Assembly (NCBI RefSeq): GCF_024519315.1
Contig: NZ_JANIIC010000062.1
Coordinates: forward strand, 1 to 63,868
Length of the DNA: 63,868 nt
Origin: Streptomyces malaysiensis subsp. samsunensis
Lineage (GTDB): Bacteria; Actinomycetota; Actinomycetes; Streptomycetales; Streptomycetaceae
Reading direction: 5' to 3'
Of the stretch, positions 61,158 through 63,868 are shown in pieces. A model generated the notes under the pieces. It had not been told where the DNA came from. It worked only from the letters and a program-made list of their open reading frames with translations, and did no database searches. A program made the position numbers and the translations under genes. Positions within the stretch are counted from its first letter, which is position 1. The number at the start of each line of letters is the position of its first letter.

Positions 61158-62593
61158 GCGAGCAGTCCCTCCGGCAAGAAGATCGCCAACAGCAGCAGGC
61201 CGGGACTCCCGCGCACGTGGACGCGGGCGACGCCGGTTACAGCAAGTCCCTCAAGGCCCGGCACGTCAACATGATCGCCATCGGCGGGGCCATCGGCACC
61301 GGCCTCTTCCTCGGTGCCGGCGGGCGGCTCAAGGACGCCGGGCCCTCGCTGGCGGTGGCGTACGCGGTCTGCGGCATCTTCGCCTTCCTGGTGGTGCGTG
61401 CCCTGGGTGAGCTGGTGCTGCACCGGCCCTCCTCCGGAGCGTTCGTCTCCTACGCCCGTGAGTTCCTCGGCGAGAAGGGCGCCTTCGTCGCGGGCTGGAT
61501 GTACTTCCTGAACTGGGCCACCACCGGGGTCGCCGACATCACGGCCGTGGCCACCTACACCCACTACTGGGGGATGTTCACCGAGATCCCGCAGTGGGTG
61601 ATCGCCCTGATCGCGCTGGCCGTGGTGCTCACGGTCAACCTGATCTCGGTGAAGATCTTCGGCGAGCTGGAGTTCTGGTTCGCGATCATCAAGGTCGGCG
61701 CGCTCGTCGTCTTCATGGCGATCGGCATCTTCCTGCTGGTCACCCGCGAGCAGGTGGCCGGCACCGACACCGGCCCCAGCCTGATCACCGACCACGGCGG
61801 TGTCTTCCCGCACGGTGCGCTGCCGATGCTGCTGGTCATCCAGGGCGTTGTCTTCGCCTACGCCTCGGTGGAACTGGTCGGCGTGGCCGCGGGCGAGACC
61901 GAGAACCCCGAGAAGATCATGCCCAAGGCGATCAACTCCATCATGTGGCGCGTGGCCCTGTTCTACGTCGGCTCGGTGGTGCTGCTCTCGATGCTGCTGC
62001 CCTCCGACTCCTACTCGGGCGACCAGAGCCCGTTCGTCACCGTGCTGTCCAAGATCGGCGTCCCGGCGGCCGGCGGGGTGATGAACCTCGTCGTGCTCAC
62101 CGCCGCGATGTCCAGCCTCAACTCCGGTCTCTACTCCACCGGCCGGATCCTGCGCTCGATGGCGATGTCCGGCTCCGCGCCCAAGTTCACCGGCGCCATG
62201 AGCCGTACCCATGTGCCGTACGGAGGCATCCTCCTCACCTCCTTCTTCTGTGTGCTCGGCGTGGGCCTCAACTATGTGGTGCCGAGCAAGGCGTTCGAGA
62301 TCGTGCTCAACTTCGCCGCGATCGGCATCCTCTCGACCTGGGCCATGATCATGCTCTGTCATCTGCTGTTCTGGCGCCGCGCCCAGGAGGGCCGGGTCAC
62401 CCGCCCCGGCTACCGGCTTCCCGGCTCCCCGTACACCGAGATCGTCACCCTGGGCTTCCTCGCCTCGGTCCTGGTCCTGATGTGGGCGGACGGCGGACCC
62501 AGCCGACTCACCATCATGGCGCTTCCGGCGATCCTGGCGGCGCTGGTCATCGGCTGGTACGCGGCCCGCAGCCGGATGAAGGACTCCCGCTGA
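61154..62593 (+). CDS. ansP: L-asparagine/amino acid permease (APC family, AnsP-like)
   Basis: 479 residues, twelve predicted membrane helices of the amino acid/polyamine/organocation type: KARHVNMIAIGGAIGTGLFLGAG (about 35-57), RPSSGAFVSYAREFLGEKGAFVAGWMYFLNW, and ELVGVAAGETENPEKIMPKAINS. The TGLFLGAG and GETENP motifs match asparagine and GABA permeases. Paired with the asparaginase downstream, asparagine import is likely. GTG start overlaps the GntR stop. Confidence 0.8.
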   Translation: MSEQSLRQEDRQQQQAGTPAHVDAGDAGYSKSLKARHVNMIAIGGAIGTGLFLGAGGRLKDAGPSLAVAYAVCGIFAFLVVRALGELVLHRPSSGAFVSYAREFLGEKGAFVAGWMYFLNWATTGVADITAVATYTHYWGMFTEIPQWVIALIALAVVLTVNLISVKIFGELEFWFAIIKVGALVVFMAIGIFLLVTREQVAGTDTGPSLITDHGGVFPHGALPMLLVIQGVVFAYASVELVGVAAGETENPEKIMPKAINSIMWRVALFYVGSVVLLSMLLPSDSYSGDQSPFVTVLSKIGVPAAGGVMNLVVLTAAMSSLNSGLYSTGRILRSMAMSGSAPKFTGAMSRTHVPYGGILLTSFFCVLGVGLNYVVPSKAFEIVLNFAAIGILSTWAMIMLCHLLFWRRAQEGRVTRPGYRLPGSPYTEIVTLGFLASVLVLMWADGGPSRLTIMALPAILAALVIGWYAARSRMKDSR

Positions 62594-62750
62594 GCACATA
62601 CGAGGGCGGCGCCCGCGAGCGCGTGCGGGGGTCCCACCGGGCGCTTACGAGGTGCCCCGCCGAACGCATACTGAGGAATCGTTTCTCCGCGACCGAGGCC
62701 ACCCCCCGGCCGTCTTCCCCCTCCACCACCTCCTGGAGGAATCCCACCCC

Positions 62751-63774
62751 GTGAACACCTCCGACCACGAGAGCACCACCATGAACAGCCCCCTCGGACG
62801 GACCGACGACGCGACCCGCCGCACCCCGGCCGAGCCACCCGCCCTCCGTGAACCCCGCCATGTGCCGCTCGCCCATGTCGTACGCGGCGGGGCCATCGAA
62901 GGCGTCCACCACGGCTCGGTCGTCGTCCTGGCCGCAGACGGCCGGGTCCAGTTCCAGGCCGGCGACATCGACGTGGCCTGCTACCCGCGCTCCGCGCTCA
63001 AGCCCGTCCAGGCCGTCGGCCTGCTGCGGGCCGGGCTGCCGCTGGACGGGGAGCTGTTGTCGCTCACCGCCGCCAGCCACTCCGGTCAGCGGCGCCATCT
63101 GGACGGAGCGCGCCGCATCCTCGACCGGGCCGGGCTCACCGAGGCCGATCTGCGCAACACCCCGGACCTGCCGTACGGCGCCGCCGAGCGCGACGCCTGG
63201 CTGCGCGACGGCGGCGAGCCCACCCGGCTCGCCCAGAACTGCTCCGGCAAGCACGCCGCGATGCTGCTCACCGCCCGGCTGCGCGGCTGGTCGCTGGGGG
63301 ACTACCTCGACCCCGCCCATCCGCTCCAGCGGCTGATCGCCGACACCGTGGAAGACCTCACCGGGCAGCGCGTCGCCCGGGTCTCGGTCGACGGCTGCGG
63401 CGCGCCGCTGTTCTCCGTCTCCCTGCGCGGCCTCGCGACGGCCGCCGCCCGGATCGCATCCGGCGCCATGGACACCCCCGAGCGCCGGGTCGCGGCCGCC
63501 CTGCGTGCCCACCCGGACATGGCCTCCGGCCCCGACCGGGACGTGGCGAGGCTGATGCGCGCCGTACCGGGCCTGATCGCCAAGGACGGCTTCGAGGGCG
63601 TCCAGATCGCGGCGCTGCCCGACGGCCGGGCCGTCGCCGTGAAGATCGCCGATGGTGCGGACCGCGCCCGGATGCCGGTGACCGCCGCGGCCCTCGCCCA
63701 CTGCGGGATCGACCCCGGTGTGCTCGCCGAGTTCGCCACCACGCCGGTGTACGGCGGTGGGGCCGCCATCGGCG

Positions 63775-63776
<2 letters not shown>
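62751..63776 (+). CDS. L-asparaginase (Rhizobium etli type), 3' end missing
   Basis: About 342 residues visible. The motif RSALKPVQA carries the Ser-x-x-Lys pair, and HSGQRRHLDGARRIL, NCSGKHAAML and VDGCGAP carry the conserved His, Cys, Lys and Cys residues of this asparaginase class. It splits asparagine to aspartate and ammonia. CTGGAGGAA lies before the GTG. The frame reaches the C-rich window end without a stop, and family length suggests only a few C-terminal residues are lost. 157 bp after ansP and probably in its operon. Confidence 0.85.

Positions 63777-63868
<92 letters not shown>

Overview
The window looks like a chromosomal stretch of a Streptomyces (or very close relative). GC content is very high, GTG starts and four-base ATGA/GTGA stop-start overlaps are common, and several small Streptomyces-type families occur (DUF5999, DUF881 and small basic protein, PadR, PhzF, DUF3037). 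I see no rRNA, tRNA, CRISPR array or transposase gene. Nothing was searched or computed. Calls rest on reading the translations and motifs, so family names are recognition, not database hits.

1-14.8 kb is a conserved actinobacterial core block: CDP-alcohol phosphatidyltransferase, a nucleotidyltransferase/phosphomannomutase-like fusion, DUF881 / small basic protein / DUF881, a GarA-type FHA protein, an FtsR-type MerR regulator, a bifunctional-nuclease protein, a second MerR, dinB, a PRC-barrel protein and gcvP. The order matches the Mycobacterium tuberculosis Rv1822-Rv1832 region, but gcvH is missing from its usual place. gcvP sits behind a tandem glycine riboswitch, and a 166-bp inverted-repeat element is inserted exactly at its stop codon.

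14.8-39.9 kb is accessory and regulatory ground: a GCS2-type glutamate-cysteine ligase, a CPBP protease, many regulator/target pairs with visible operators (PadR, MocR beside a PPOX-family flavoprotein, LysR, WYL beside DUF3224, AraC beside an SDR), drug/metabolite exporters, a Rieske lipoprotein, an ABC-F ATPase, a HipA-like kinase with DUF3037, two FabG-type reductases, uracil-DNA glycosylase and a MarR regulator. A second inverted-repeat element, with the same core as the first, lies at about 25.1 kb, again at a stop codon.

39.4-50.9 kb is the most striking part: ten tightly packed minus-strand genes that encode a plausible complete aerobic nicotinate (vitamin B3) catabolic route. A three-subunit molybdenum hydroxylase with a CoxG-type helper would give 6-hydroxynicotinate. 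NicC-like monooxygenase, NicX-like 2,5-dihydroxypyridine dioxygenase, NicD deformylase, NicF amidase and NicE isomerase would carry it to fumarate, with an MFS importer and a MarR regulator (a possible NicR) beside them.

51.5-63.9 kb holds a DUF664 protein, a TetR/FAD-monooxygenase pair with twin operators, a Gfo/Idh oxidoreductase, apolipoprotein N-acyltransferase overlapping a PAS-GAF-PP2C-HATPase stress phosphatase, an orphan sugar-binding lipoprotein, and an asparagine-use operon (GntR, permease, asparaginase). The asparaginase runs into a C-rich, non-biological-looking contig end.
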